Source: Crambe crambe (taxonomy: Eukaryota; Porifera; Demospongiae; Poecilosclerida; Crambeidae). From it: a stretch of 64,000 bases of DNA. This document shows, one piece after another, positions 45,973-61,123 of the stretch. A model generated the notes under the pieces. That model did not search any database. It was not told where the DNA came from and saw only the letters and a list, made by a program, of their open reading frames with translations. The position numbers were made by a program, and so were the translations under genes. The DNA is taken from positions 558,001 to 622,000 of the forward strand of contig OZ004593.1 of NCBI GenBank assembly GCA_963924555.1. The letters are read 5' to 3'. Numbering within the stretch: the first letter of the stretch is position 1; every line of letters begins with the position of its first letter.

Positions 45973-47359
45973 TTGCTGCTGCTGTTGGAGCTGCTGATGT
46001 TGCTGTAAGAGGAGGAGAGCCTGCAACTGAGTGAGCTGGGCTTGTTGCAGCTGTCCCCCCTCTCCCCCAGCTTCCTTCCCTGTCAGAGCTCCCAGTTGCT
46101 GTTGCAGCTGCTGCAGGATGGCCAGCTGTGCATTCACTGTCTGTTGTCTCAGCAATGTGTCCTCTTCGCTGCCGGCGTTGGCCTGGAGTAAAGGATAAAG
46201 GGAGTCATTGGAATCACATGACAGGAAGTGAGGAATTTGCTGGAATCATATAACGGGAAGTGAGGAGATATGTGACAGGAAATGAAGAGATATGCCAGAA
46301 TCATGTGACAGGAAGTGAAGATATGCCAGAATCATGACAGGAAGTGAAGAGAGATGCCAGAATCATGTGACTGGAGATATGTGACAGGAAGTGAAGAGAT
46401 GCCAGAATCATGTGACAGGAAGTGAAGAGATATGCCAGAATCATGTGACAGGAAGTGAAGAGATATGCCAGAATCATGTGACTAGGAAGTGAGGAAATAT
46501 GCCAGAATCATGTGGCCAGAAGTGAGGGAAATTTATTGGGGAAAAAAACAGGATGGTACAATTGAGAAAAAGAAATCCATGTGAGAAAACAATTTTTTGA
46601 GAGAGAAAAAAGTCTAATTTGTTGGAATACACACATTTGTTTAATTTTCTGAAGTACCTGGTTGAGTAGCATGCTGGTAGCAGAGGCCAGGGCATTGCCT
46701 GAACCCATGCTTTGGAGGTGAAGAAGCAAAGCCTGACAGAATTGGTCCAGAGCACCAGGGCCGGTATAAAGGATCTTGTTGCTGATCACCCACGTCGTCA
46801 GATCATTGGCCCACTCTCGCTGACTCAGGTTCAGCTCCAGCCCTCCCATGTTGGCTCGTCCCACTCCTCCCTGGTTCTGAATCTTCTGGATGTACTCAAT
46901 TGTCATCTCAAGTATCTCTGCTTTGTCCAGTTTTTTGGAACCATACTGCCTGCAGTCAGGAACCAGGGATTTGAGACTCTCCAGAGACTGGTTGATCCGG
47001 TCACGCCGCTTCTTCTCAATTGTTTTGTGCGAATCAAGGTAATTCTAGAGAGAGAGATGTAATTAAATTATCATCATCACATACAACCCATGTCCCTGGA
47101 GCTAATTCTAGATATCACACCACGTTCAAATGCAACCCTTTCTGGCATTTTTCTGTGTCCAGATCACCTCTCAAGACAGAGTGATGCCCCCCCCCCCCCA
47201 CACACACACACACACACACATATATACACACAAATAAATTTTACTCTGGATTTTTTCCTGGGGAGGTCAGGTGTGATGGTAGTGCCTGAGGCTGTAGTGA
47301 TAGCAGTTGGGGTCACATCAGTCATGGAGAAGTGAACACTGGACAGGAACAGGAGAGAA

Positions 47360-47393
<34 letters not shown>

Positions 47394-48033
47394 AAGCTAG
47401 AGACATACTGGGCCGAATCGGGATGGCTCCTTTTGGTCCCCAGAAGGATTCCTTGAGTAGGGGACGTGGGTTCCACAGGAATTGTCACCACTCCCATCCC
47501 TGGCATGGAGAATGTCGAGTTCTCCGGATCCAGAACTGGAGTAGAGAGTGTCTGTGACTCAATCTGGACCTGAAATGGGAAGAATCAGTCAAAAAAATTT
47601 CATTCCATGCTACAACATACGTACTATAATTAATAATGCAATTTGCATTGTTTCATGATTAATGCAATCCATTCCTGTTTTGTGATTTTCCCATAATCAT
47701 GATTATTACACTATTCATAGAATTCATTATGTCACAACTTCTCATGCCAAATAAGAGGTGGGGCTGTTATGCAAAAAAGATGTAGTTTTCAAACTATAAT
47801 TCAATTTCAACAGGACATATTACCTCTGAAGTAGGCACTAGAATGCCTTCAGGGTTCGCTACAATCATGTGATTGTGTTGGTCCATCAGTCCCACATTTG
47901 CAGCAGCACTGCTCACAACACTGGTGACATCATCCCCCGATGCAACAACTTCCACTGTCTCAACATTTTCCAGCACTGTTGGATCTGTGCCTCCTACATC
48001 AATCTCCATAGTTTTTTCCTGTTCAACTTTCAA
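44564..48033 (-). CDS. bHLH transcription factor with long glutamine tract
   Basis: Eight minus exons: 48033-47824, 47569-47409, 47338-47245, 47044-46658, 46182-45877, 45451-45263, 45005-44804 and 44739-44564, giving 574 residues in one frame. Exon 4 encodes the bHLH: SHKTIEKKRRDRIN, LESLKSLVPD, then KKLDKAEILEMTIEYIQKIQ. The basic region and second helix resemble group E factors (HELT, Hey, clockwork-orange). After it, REWANDLTTWVISNKILY to LLLHLQSM could be a diverged Orange domain; this is uncertain. A C-terminal WRPW or YRPW motif is absent. Exon 5 encodes a Q-tract of roughly 28 residues within a Q/L-rich coiled-coil stretch. The N-terminal acidic exon (MKVEQEKTMEIDVGG) may be an activation region. 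Subfamily is not settled. Confidence 0.88.
45904..45990. repeat. Polyglutamine-coding CAA/CAG repeat
   Basis: On the minus strand mixed CAG and then a long run of about 16 CAA codons encode an uninterrupted Q-tract in the bHLH protein. Confidence 0.92.
46205..46525. repeat. 33-bp minisatellite with E-box and ETS-like motifs
   Basis: About ten variable copies of CAGAATCATGTGACAGGAAG plus TGAAGAGATATGC in the intron between exons 4 and 5 of the bHLH gene. Most units hold CATGTG (an E-box) next to CAGGAAGTG (ETS-like core GGAA). Confidence 0.88.
47200..47228. repeat. (CA)n microsatellite
   Basis: CA repeat after a C10 run in an intron of the bHLH gene. Confidence 0.85.
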
Positions 48034-48515
48034 ATTTTTGCAGTAGGTAGCTAGTGAGTATGTTCCTCTGACCCAGGAGATGCTTTGAATGTGATGTGTG
48101 GAATAAAGTTTTTAGAATCTTCCTTTTATGCACAATCTGATGAGATTCATACGACGTGTATAGTGAAGATCGTGGGACTCCGGAGGAAGGGGAGAGGGGA
48201 AGAGGAGGGTGCGCGCCCTCACCCGCGCGGCTTGCCTCGCACTTCTTCTCTCTTTGGATCGGCGACTTGGAAAGACCGTGGAATGTTTACCGCCACTTCT
48301 CAAACGTTAATCTGTCTCCTGATCTCACGTGGAATCATGTGCTGGAAGAAGGCAGCCATTTTGCTTCAAAAAAACAATAAAAAAGTGATCTTGTGATCTA
48401 TCTATTTAAGCGAAAAGTTTCATATTTTTAGAGGGAACTTTAAAATTGCGCATGCGTATTGTGCAACTGGCTTCTTCTGCCAGCTAGCTAGCTGACTTTG
48501 CACTGCAGTCTAGTC
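48034..48515. promoter_or_regulatory. Divergent promoter region of bHLH and SYCE2-like genes
   Basis: 482 bp between start codons. GC-richer in the middle (CGCGCGG near 48220), with GCGCATGCG near 48449, a palindromic NRF1-like site common in bidirectional promoters. No exon recognised. Confidence 0.5.
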
Positions 48516-49102
48516 ATGGAAAAAGATATAACGAATTCAAGCACCTTTGATGCAGAGTTAGTGCCTTAAAGTTAAATTTTCTTGACAGTCATTTTATTTG
48601 CTCTGGATAGACTCCAGCCTTCGGAAACCACAGCAGATAAACCAGTTTCAGGTGATGACAAGTTATCATCAGAGAGAGAGCTCATTTCTTTCAATATTCA
48701 ACAACTTGTTGATGAAATTAACAGCAAGAGAAAAAGGGATGCTTCACTAATATCTGGTATGAAGGATTATGGGATTAGCCTCATCGTACTGCTCCAATGT
48801 TTAGTAGTTAAATGTTGATATGATCATAGAATATAAGAAGGCCCTAGACGAGCACACCAGACTTGCTACAGAAGCTGTTGAGGTGACTATTCATGAAGTG
48901 TGTGGGTCCTCCAATGAAGTCCTGGATGCAAAGCTCCAGGAAGTATTCGTTGTCCTAGACAACATAGGTTGGTCCTAACCCTTTAAAACATGGTTAATTA
49001 ATTTTCTGTCTTATAGAAAAACTTGAAAATGAATTGGCACACTTCAAGACAGCATTCTCACAGCTCTACAGTGACACACAACCTACAGCAGTAGCACAAT
49101 AA
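48516..49102 (+). CDS. Small coiled-coil protein, candidate SYCE2
   Basis: Four exons (48516-48556, 48611-48756, 48830-48967, 49017-49102) give 136 residues. The protein has a short acidic start (MEKDITNSSTFDAE), then a helix ELISFNIQQLVDEINSKRKR, DASLISEYKKALDE, a middle helix and LDAKLQEVF...IEKLENELAHFK. The order and spacing of these blocks resemble the helical core of SYCE2 (ELIENINKSRQKD, EKLQEF and LETELK in the vertebrate protein). SYCE2 with TEX12 builds the central element filaments of the synaptonemal complex in meiosis. The similarity is low but collinear, and the size fits the core without the vertebrate tail. A generic coiled-coil protein is the alternative. Confidence 0.6.
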
Positions 49103-49223
49103 ACTGCAAAAAAACATCAATATCGACATATCAGTGCAATAACGCGCGTGCGAAATTACGGGATAATTGAAGGGGTGTGGTTTACCTGCTGACTTTGCAC
49201 TTGCACCGTATACACAAGACAAA

Positions 49224-53291
<4,068 letters not shown>

Positions 53292-53451
53292 ATGCACACG
53301 CACGAGCGTGCTGGTCCATATTCATTTTCTCCTTTATTTTAAACTCTTTGTCTAATAAAGTCACCTAGTGATTTCAAATTTAATGTGATATGTGTGCAAC
53401 TTGAAACTGTTCCATTTATTTCATTAGAGATTTTTAAATGTAATATTGTGC

Positions 53452-53457
53452 AATAAA
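53452..53457 (+). terminator. Poly(A) signal of ATG16L
   Basis: AATAAA about 160 bp after the stop codon. A minus-strand AATAAA (plus TTTATT at 53415-53420) lies before it, so 3' ends of ATG16L and the convergent membrane-protein gene may overlap. Confidence 0.5.
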
Positions 53458-53486
53458 AATTCCATATAAAGCACACCATGTATGTG

Positions 53487-53514
53487 TCATACATACATAC
53501 ATACATACATACAT
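53487..53514. repeat. (CATA)n microsatellite
   Basis: Seven CATA units between the convergent 3' ends. Confidence 0.9.
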
Positions 53515-53571
53515 AATTGCAATTTAAAAATTTGAAACAAAAAAAAACAACTCAATTTCTAATTGTCACAG

Positions 53572-55095
53572 TCATGACGTGTGGCCATGGACGGTGTGAC
53601 TCCTTGCATAGTTGGTGTCTGTCGTCTCTTCTTCAATGGTCGAGATCTCTGTGGTGGTAGGTGCATTTACTGGTGGAACGTACGTCTTATCATCAAATTT
53701 CTTCCGAGGGAAGTAAGTCGCTCCATTACTGTTCATAGGCTGGTCAGTGAGGGTCAACACACTACTTCGTGCTCCAAACTTATCAATATCGTTTTCTGAT
53801 TCGTGAAACTGACTATCGAGGAGAGGTTCCCGGTAAGATGTGGCGTCGACTGTCTGATACTTGGGAATAAAGGTGGAAGCTGTTGAGCGAGTCGATTCTT
53901 CCAACTCGTGCTGATCACTGCGTCTTAAAGTCATACTCTCCCCAAGATCTTTGAGCCTTTGCGAATAGCGTTTCAGGTGAGGCCTCACATTCTCTTTATA
54001 AAACTTCCCGACGGTTTTCTTCTTCATCTTTTGAAGAATGACTTCGGTTAAGAACAAGATTAAGCTGCAAAGGATTGTAAAGACGACTAATATGAAGCTG
54101 ACAATGGTGACGGCAGTAGTATTAAGAGTCATAACGGGCTGCGTTATGATGGCTATTAGCAGCAGCATCCATGTGACGAATAGAACAAAGTAGTTATTGA
54201 TGTTCGTTTCATATGGCCACGTGCTCACAGTTACCACGAGTATCACGGCTATGCAGATAAGGAGAACGAAATGTCTGACGATATAAGCTTGGATGAAAAC
54301 GCCCACCATCACAAGGAGAAGTCGTCTGATCAAACTCAGAGATATCCACCAGCGACGATTGTCTTTATAGCAGCTGCAATAAACGTCTGATATCGGCTTC
54401 AATTTGGGGATTTTTCTGATAATTAGAACGTAAATTGGGAGAGGGATGATGAAGAATGTAGCTAAAATCAGAGCGATGATTGCAAAGGGAAGGTGGAGAC
54501 CGCTGAAGCATTGAACTGAAGCATCTTTGACTAATACCAGCTTCCGTTTAGTGGAATTTCCATAACTCTCAGTGGGGCCTATCTGTTGGCAGTAGAGGAG
54601 TTCAAAGGTGATGAAGGCAATGTTGAGGTAGGAGAGAAGGAAGAGGAACCAGAGCCCCTGGAGGATAGAGTGTTTCCCGAGGGCTCTGGAGACCCGTTTG
54701 AAGCAGGTGAGGAGGAGAGTGACGATCATTAGGAAGAGAATGTAGAGAGGAGTAACGTACAGGAGGATGAGTCGAGTCAGACCGTCCAGATCGGGCGTGA
54801 TACACATATCAAAGGTGAAATCTGGGTGGAAGACTGCTAGGAATTTCAGAAACTCGTACTCGTTACGGCCGGCTAGAAGGAGGTAGGTGGCCTGAACGAA
54901 GAAGAGGAAGGAGTCTATTGTGGGGGAGGCTCCGATGTTGAGACCAATGACCAATAGAACCAGGAGAAAACCAAAGAAGAGTGTGAAAGCCAGGGAGAGG
55001 TAGTACTGCCACTGCTTGTCTGTACATTTGTGGCAAGTCTGTTGGGTAAAGGGACAACAGATTGATAAAATACATTTTGAGGGCAAAATCAGCAA

Positions 55096-55126
<31 letters not shown>

Positions 55127-58100
55127 CTACCCATTTAGCATGGACACTCTGAAAGAAAATAAACCACTCCAACTTGGGACAATCTAACAAGTACCTTTGC
55201 ATATATAAAATACCCTGTAGCACACTTACTGTGGAGTATAGGGTCTGTGCATATTCAGGCCTGCACTGACCGCAGAGTGGACCCATCCTGTTCTCCATGC
55301 ACGGAAAACTCTCATTGATCACGTACCAAGTAGAAGTTGCATTCCCCTTACAGAATCCCTGCCCACACACCTCGATGGAGAAGACTCGTCTGGATTCAAA
55401 TGCTATGATCTCAGATGTGCTGTTTCTATAACACTTGACCTTAGCCCCGCCTCCTGGTCCAATCACTCCATTGTAGGGAACGACGTCAATGGGGTCAAAG
55501 CGCAGCACGGAACTGTTGGTCAAGTTGATACTTTTGTAGTATGCAATCAGATCCGTCAGTGGATCTTTGATTGGAGTCCCTTCACTTGCATCATTCGGGT
55601 AGGGACAATTTTCACTCAAAAGAAGGTTCTCAGTATCACTTTCTGGAAGGAACCCCGCCCACAGAATACTCCTGAGTTCAATGGTGTAACTGGCAATACA
55701 ATTTCCGGGAAAAGTTTCCACAAGGGAGTTGAATTTGACAGGGGAATCAGGTCTGGAGTAGCAGTGACAGGCGAGGGGTTGGTAGGGGTCTGTGGGGATA
55801 CGTTGCGTCTCACTGTACATATCAGTAATCATTGAGTACACCTGAAAAGATATGAGAAGAATTTAAATATCTATATTTAAATAAGAAGAATTTAATAATA
55901 GAAATGGTCAGTCTCATAGTGTCACTTGCCATTGTGGAGTCCAGGAGCGTGGGAGGAGGGAAGAAACCCTTCGGACAGTGAGCAAGCTGAAAGGGGATGA
56001 GCAGCACCACGTCTTGTCCCAGCACCTGCGAGGAGGCCACTACTCTGAGTCGTCCTTCAGTCCCTGGGGCTCCCACCAGGGCAATGCCGGAGAGGGCTCG
56101 ATTGGGAGTGAAAAAGACCCTGAAATAAATAAACAATGTTCTTATAAAAGTTTTAGTTGACTAGAGTTGAACCTCTGATAAAGGACAATCCATAAGAGGA
56201 CAAACCTCTCAACAAAGGACAATCTAAAGTACCTTTGTGACTATACATCTATACGAAATAACCTCCAAAAGAGGACAACCTCTCTAAAAGGATGGGTCCC
56301 AAGTGTGTCCATTATACTGTACCTAATAAAGAACTTCAAGTCTGTTCTTTTTGAAATTCCTGGTTGTCCAAGTGAGTTAATTACAGGGAATTTCCCCCTC
56401 GGACTTACCTTTCACTAATGCCAAACTGCAAACCATTGAGTTGGATCAAAGCCCCCGGGGGTTCCTCCACTGTCACGTACACTGTATCGGATACAAAGTT
56501 AAGCAATTGGTCCGCCAACTGGACAGTAAGGTCAAACTGTTCCCCAGGGGCGGGGCTAAGCACCAGGTTTCCTGGATTGGGTTCTGGACACTGCGAGCGT
56601 AAGACCTCAGGAGGCTTCAAGTAGTTGGTGTCTATGGCTGACCACGGAGCTATGAGCTTGTCAATAGTGGGACGCAACCCTGTACCCGGTAAGGCGTAGG
56701 TGAATGACAGCTCACTCGTGAGGTTAAGTAGACCACATCTCATATCAGGATGGAGGTAAAATCTGCACGATAATAGGTCAACATTTCATGTCAGGATGGA
56801 AGTCAATGATAATATAACTGTTATGATCTCAATGTTTAGTGGCTAAGAGCGATTACACTATTGGTAGCGCCTTGATATTTTTATTTCAAATTGAATTTTG
56901 GCCATGTCTTCAAACAGGGACTACATCAGTTTGAATGGCTAATAGGTACTTATTTGCATGGAGTGGTAAAACTAGTTTAGCTTGGTCTATGTATGCACTC
57001 ACGTGGAGTTGAGGAGAGAGTGCGAGCAGTTTGGAAGGAGATAAGTGAGTCCGTTGACTCTCTTATAGCATTTGGTGGAGGCACCAAAGAAATAGAGGGA
57101 ACTTGGTCCAGTTGCTGTGCTCTGGAAAGGGTTCATGTCCTCGGTGACCTCGTAGAAAACTGTGCCATCATTCTTGAGAGAGAAGAACTGATTGGCAATC
57201 TCACTGCTCACAAAGTTTGCAGAGAGACAACCCCTTAGGCTGTAGGACTGGATGTTCTGTCCCTCGGAGGAAGCAGTGTTACCACGGAATGTGAATCTAG
57301 TCGTTTCCTGTGGGGGACAAGATCAGGCCATCATCAGGGACAGACTATGATAAGTAACCGTTTGATTGGATTTTCACTAAAAGCTCATGTGAGTACAATT
57401 ACTCACTAAAAGCTCATGTGAGTACAATTGAAAATAAAGATACCTTTTTATTCAGGACACCTCTCTAATCAGGACACCTCCCTCTCTAATCAGGACACTT
57501 TTCTGTGTCCCATAGCAATATAATGTGATAACTCCTGAAATAAGGAGACCTAGCTCTCTCTCTAGCAATCAGGACACCATCTCTCTCTATCAGGACACCT
57601 CCCTCTCTATCAGGACACCTCCCTACTATCAGGACACCATCTCTCTATCAGGACACCTCTCTCTATCAGGACACTATTTTTCTGCTCCTAGCTCTCTCTC
57701 TAGCAATCAGGACACCATCTCTCTATCAGGACACCTCCCTCTCTATCAGGACACCTCCCTACTATCAGGACACCATCTCTCTATCAGGACACCTCTCTCT
57801 ATCAGGACACTATTTTTCTGCTCCTCAAAAAGTATGAAATTCCTTAGGATGCTCACATTTGTGTTGGTTAGAGTTCGGAGTTCATTTCCAAACACGAGGA
57901 AGCAGGGACCAAAGGTCCCCTGGGCCAATGAGTGGTTGTATTCGGAGGCAAGTCGTCCAGCGCTGGACGAATCAGCAAAAATGGCACCTCCTTCAAAGGA
58001 GGCACTGTTGTCCTGAAAGACTCCTCTCATCACTCCAGACATGTCAACCTGCAGACAGTATAGCACCACATCACAGATAGTTGCGTGGGGAAATCGATTT

Positions 58101-61100
58101 ACAGGAAATTTGCATGGATTTCATTTCAACAAATTGTTTAAATTTCCACTACATAAAGCACTCTATTAGGAACAGTATCTAGTAAGAGTAGGTCAACTCT
58201 CCATAAGTTTTTTAATTAGAAAAACATCTAGCTAGAGGTCAATTATTAACTAGATTCATTACATATCGTGAGATTCACAGCAGCTGTAAGTCAATTAGCT
58301 GCTTGTTAATGAATCTAGTTTCCATGCCGATATAATTGCTGGCTCGGGATGAGCACATGGTATGATTTTGTCACCTTAATAAACTTAAGGGGGGTTGTGC
58401 TCTCATAAGGGAGGGAGGAAGGAGAGGGAGAGGGAGGGAGGGGGGAAGGGGAAGGGGGAGGAGAGAGGAATGAGAAGGAGGGAAGGTCTGGGGAGAGGGA
58501 GGGGTGGGAGAAGGAGGGAAGGGGGAGAGGAGAAGGGGAAGGGGGAGGAGAGGGAGAGGGAGGGAGGGGGGAAGGGGAAGGGGGAGGAGAGGGGGAGAGA
58601 GGAATGAGAAGGAGGGAAGGTCTGGGGAGAGGGAGGGGTGGGAGAAGGAGGGAAGGGGGAGAGGAGAAGGGGGGTGGAGGGAGAAGGAGAGGTAGAAAAA
58701 TCAACCAGAGAGTTAGGGATTTCACTTTGACTAGACCACAATGATGCATTGGTGACTGACTTTGCTGCCACTTCTGATGTTGAGAGCTCCACCAGTGATG
58801 GCAGTGTTCTGAGAAAAGGTGACTTCTCCCTCGAGGAACAGCTGTGAGATGCGAAGCAGCACTCCACTCCCGATATTCCCAGTGAAGGAACTGCATAATA
58901 ATGATCGTGTGGATACTCATAATTAAATGCAAGGTAAGTCTACAGATTTTTGGACTCTTTTAGGGTGGTGCTTCAAAGTGTGACTACTGCCCAGAAATGA
59001 GAGACCTGACTCACTCACTGTCAAGCACACACAGAGATTGCAGAATGATTGAAAGCGCACTGCCTTCCTTATATGGACTTGATAAACCCAATACTCAGTT
59101 GAGTATGTACACTATTGTACTGCTTAACTGATCTCAAGCACTAAAGAGCTATCTACTGTCCATTGCAGGTTGGTTGTCAGGAAGGTTTGGGGAATAGGTG
59201 GATACTATGGTTTACGCAACTGCATAGATTCGATAGGACATGAAAGGATCAGGTCCTTGTAAGCCACTACCTATTTCTGATTCCTTCCTGACAACTGTCC
59301 TGAAATCTACAGTACTTCATATTGTAAACATTCTACAATCTCCTGTAACAGGAAGTTATCACTTTATGCACAAGGTACTTGCTGTATGCTGTGAGAAGTC
59401 GTAGTGCTGTTGCGTAACTAGAAACCATATAAGGAGGTTCTGAGGCCAAGAAAAGCCATAAGAATTCGAATGCTCTGCCATTATAAGTTTATGAAGTTAC
59501 GTAGCATTACATTACAAGTTAGGGGGCAGCAATAAGTAATAAGGTAAAATCTCTGAGGTTCATTCTAGTGTTAGGAGATGACGTAATGCACAAGGATGCC
59601 ATGTATGCAGCCTTTATGATTGTAAGTCTGTATAAATATTACTCCAGAAGTGGTTAGACAATTAGACACTATGCCTCTTCTACTGACCTAACTTTCCCTG
59701 TATGTCTAGTTATGAGTAAAAAAATTTCACTCATCTCTTACCTGACTCTGCTGATGTTAAGAGCAATCCTGAGGACTTCCACTACTCCATTGGATAAATG
59801 AGCCATGTTCCTCTCAAAGACACACCCTCTAAGCTCCACCTCCACCAGAGGGGCGGCTAGAGGACTGAAGGCACCTTGCTGCATCAGCCAGTTTGGATTG
59901 TTGAGTAGGAACACAGCACTGCCTGATTGAGCCACATTTTGTGAAAATCTACTGTTGGAAATCGTAATGGTATTGCTCACACCTCCAGCCAAAAACACAC
60001 CCAGCACTCCACCCCCTTCAAAATCGGCAGTATTATTGATAAAGTCACAATTTTCTATCTCCAAAGTGCCATAGGATGGACCCACGTAGAAATATACAGA
60101 CAAACCTCCACCATAACGAACTCGGTTCGACTCAAACCTGCAACTTTCAAATAACACAGTGTTGTTAGCCGATTCTCCACTGTGTGTCACTGATACTCCA
60201 TTTGCTTCAGAGTTCAATATCCTTGAAAAGTTGGAGTGACTCACCACGACTTCATTATTAATTGATGAGTCAGCAAATCTCAGTCTCATTGCAGCAGCAT
60301 CGTTACGGGATCTGCTGTAATCGTCATTTGGGGTACCCCTATTCGTTAAATCTTGAAATACGCATTTATCAATCATGAGAGAGAATGATAAACTGGAAAA
60401 ATCATATGGATCATCGCTGAATGGCATCATGCAGTCGTCACAGCCGTGAGTTACGTCCAGAGCCAACACATTGGGATCCTTTTCAGAATTTGTTTGACTC
60501 ACACCACCGTAAAACACATTCCGAGTCAGATATATCTCTCCAGCACAGTGGAGAATTTCCACTCCGAGGCTACTGACTTCAGAGACTTGGAAGGAACATC
60601 CGGATATTTCTATATCTGTTGTAGCTTGGAAGAAGAGGATGGAGCGTCCGAGTGGTGAGGTTGTAAAGTTCAAGTTCTCTATGGTGATATTGGTGCAGTT
60701 AATAAACTCAAAAGTGCCTCTGACTACTCCATAGATGCTGCTTGTGATTGAAGTGTTACTGTGGAGACCAACCACTCTGACATTCCTCCAGTTCATGAGG
60801 CAAATAGGGGGAGCAAAATTAGCCCCTCCCATGAAGTACACAGTTGTCGAGTTTCTGTCGTCTGTCGTTCCTGAAGAAAGGAAGCAGGTCACTGAACCAT
60901 TATCGAACTGCGAACTCTGGTTCAAGATGATTTCCAAGCCGCTGCAGGGTGTATCAGGAGACCTACCACAGGTTGCTGTGTCGTTAGAACCCGTGGGGGA
61001 AATATACCATTCTACATCCGTGCCTTCACCCCTAGGCACTCCAGCTGCAAGTATGACAAGGAGAAGAAGGAAGAATTTAACCGGAGGCGAAGAAAAGACT

Positions 61101-61123
61101 TTACTCCTAGCAGCTGCAGACAT
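53572..61123 (-). CDS. Large membrane protein: beta-helix ectodomain, Cys-rich hinge, 8-9 membrane spans
   Basis: Exons 61123-59742, 58890-58761, 58048-57857, 57307-57003, 56762-56409, 56119-55930, 55841-55230, optional 55148-55131 and 55038-53572 keep one frame: 1549 residues with the 18-nt exon, 1543 without. The signal peptide is KFFLLLLVILAAGVPRGEG. The ectodomain has many N-glycosylation sequons and repeats like FINNTADFEGGGVL, FSQNVAQSGSAVF, FSQNTAITGGAL and FQDNSASFEGGAIF, typical of right-handed parallel beta-helix / polymorphic outer membrane protein-type repeats. A juxtamembrane Cys motif (MGPLCGQCRPEY...TCHKCTD) precedes 8-9 hydrophobic spans, then a 150-residue cytoplasmic tail. 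RRWWISLSLIRRLLLV followed by STWPYETNINNYFVLF recalls TRP-like families only by pattern. No known gene name is recognised. A surface receptor or channel is inferred. Confidence 0.85.
55096..55126. repeat. G31 homopolymer
   Basis: 31 consecutive G on the plus strand, which is a C-run just after a candidate GTAG donor in the 92-nt intron (55130-55039) of the membrane-protein gene. Confidence 0.9.
57460..57825. repeat. Intronic 'ATCAGGACACC' tandem array
   Basis: More than 12 copies of CTCTATCAGGACACC-like 15-20 bp units, including a duplicated block (about 57545-57680 and 57690-57825), in an intron of the membrane-protein gene. Confidence 0.9.
58405..58695. repeat. Purine-rich (GGGAGG)n tract with internal duplication
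   Basis: Nearly pure G/A on the plus strand. A block with GGAATGAGAAGGAGGGAAGG and TCTGGGGAGAGGGAGGGGTG occurs twice (near 58467 and 58601). Intronic. Confidence 0.9.
58891..59741 (-). other. Intron 1 of the membrane-protein gene
   Basis: 850 bp between a GTAAGAG donor at 59741 and a TTATGCAG acceptor at 58891. No coding exon, RNA gene or repeat recognised inside. Confidence 0.6.

Noticed and set aside
46205..46525. CRISPR-like array
   Set aside because: Repeats are contiguous and variable without unique spacers, in a eukaryotic intron.
53572..55134. Start codon giving MGSPPPPPPPP for the membrane protein
   Set aside because: The proline run is the C31 intron translated. The gene starts far upstream with a signal peptide at 61123, and exon phases join up.
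58315..58932. Ser/Pro-rich proteins on the minus strand
   Set aside because: Products of the purine-rich intronic tract; only 58890-58761 is a real exon, in another frame.
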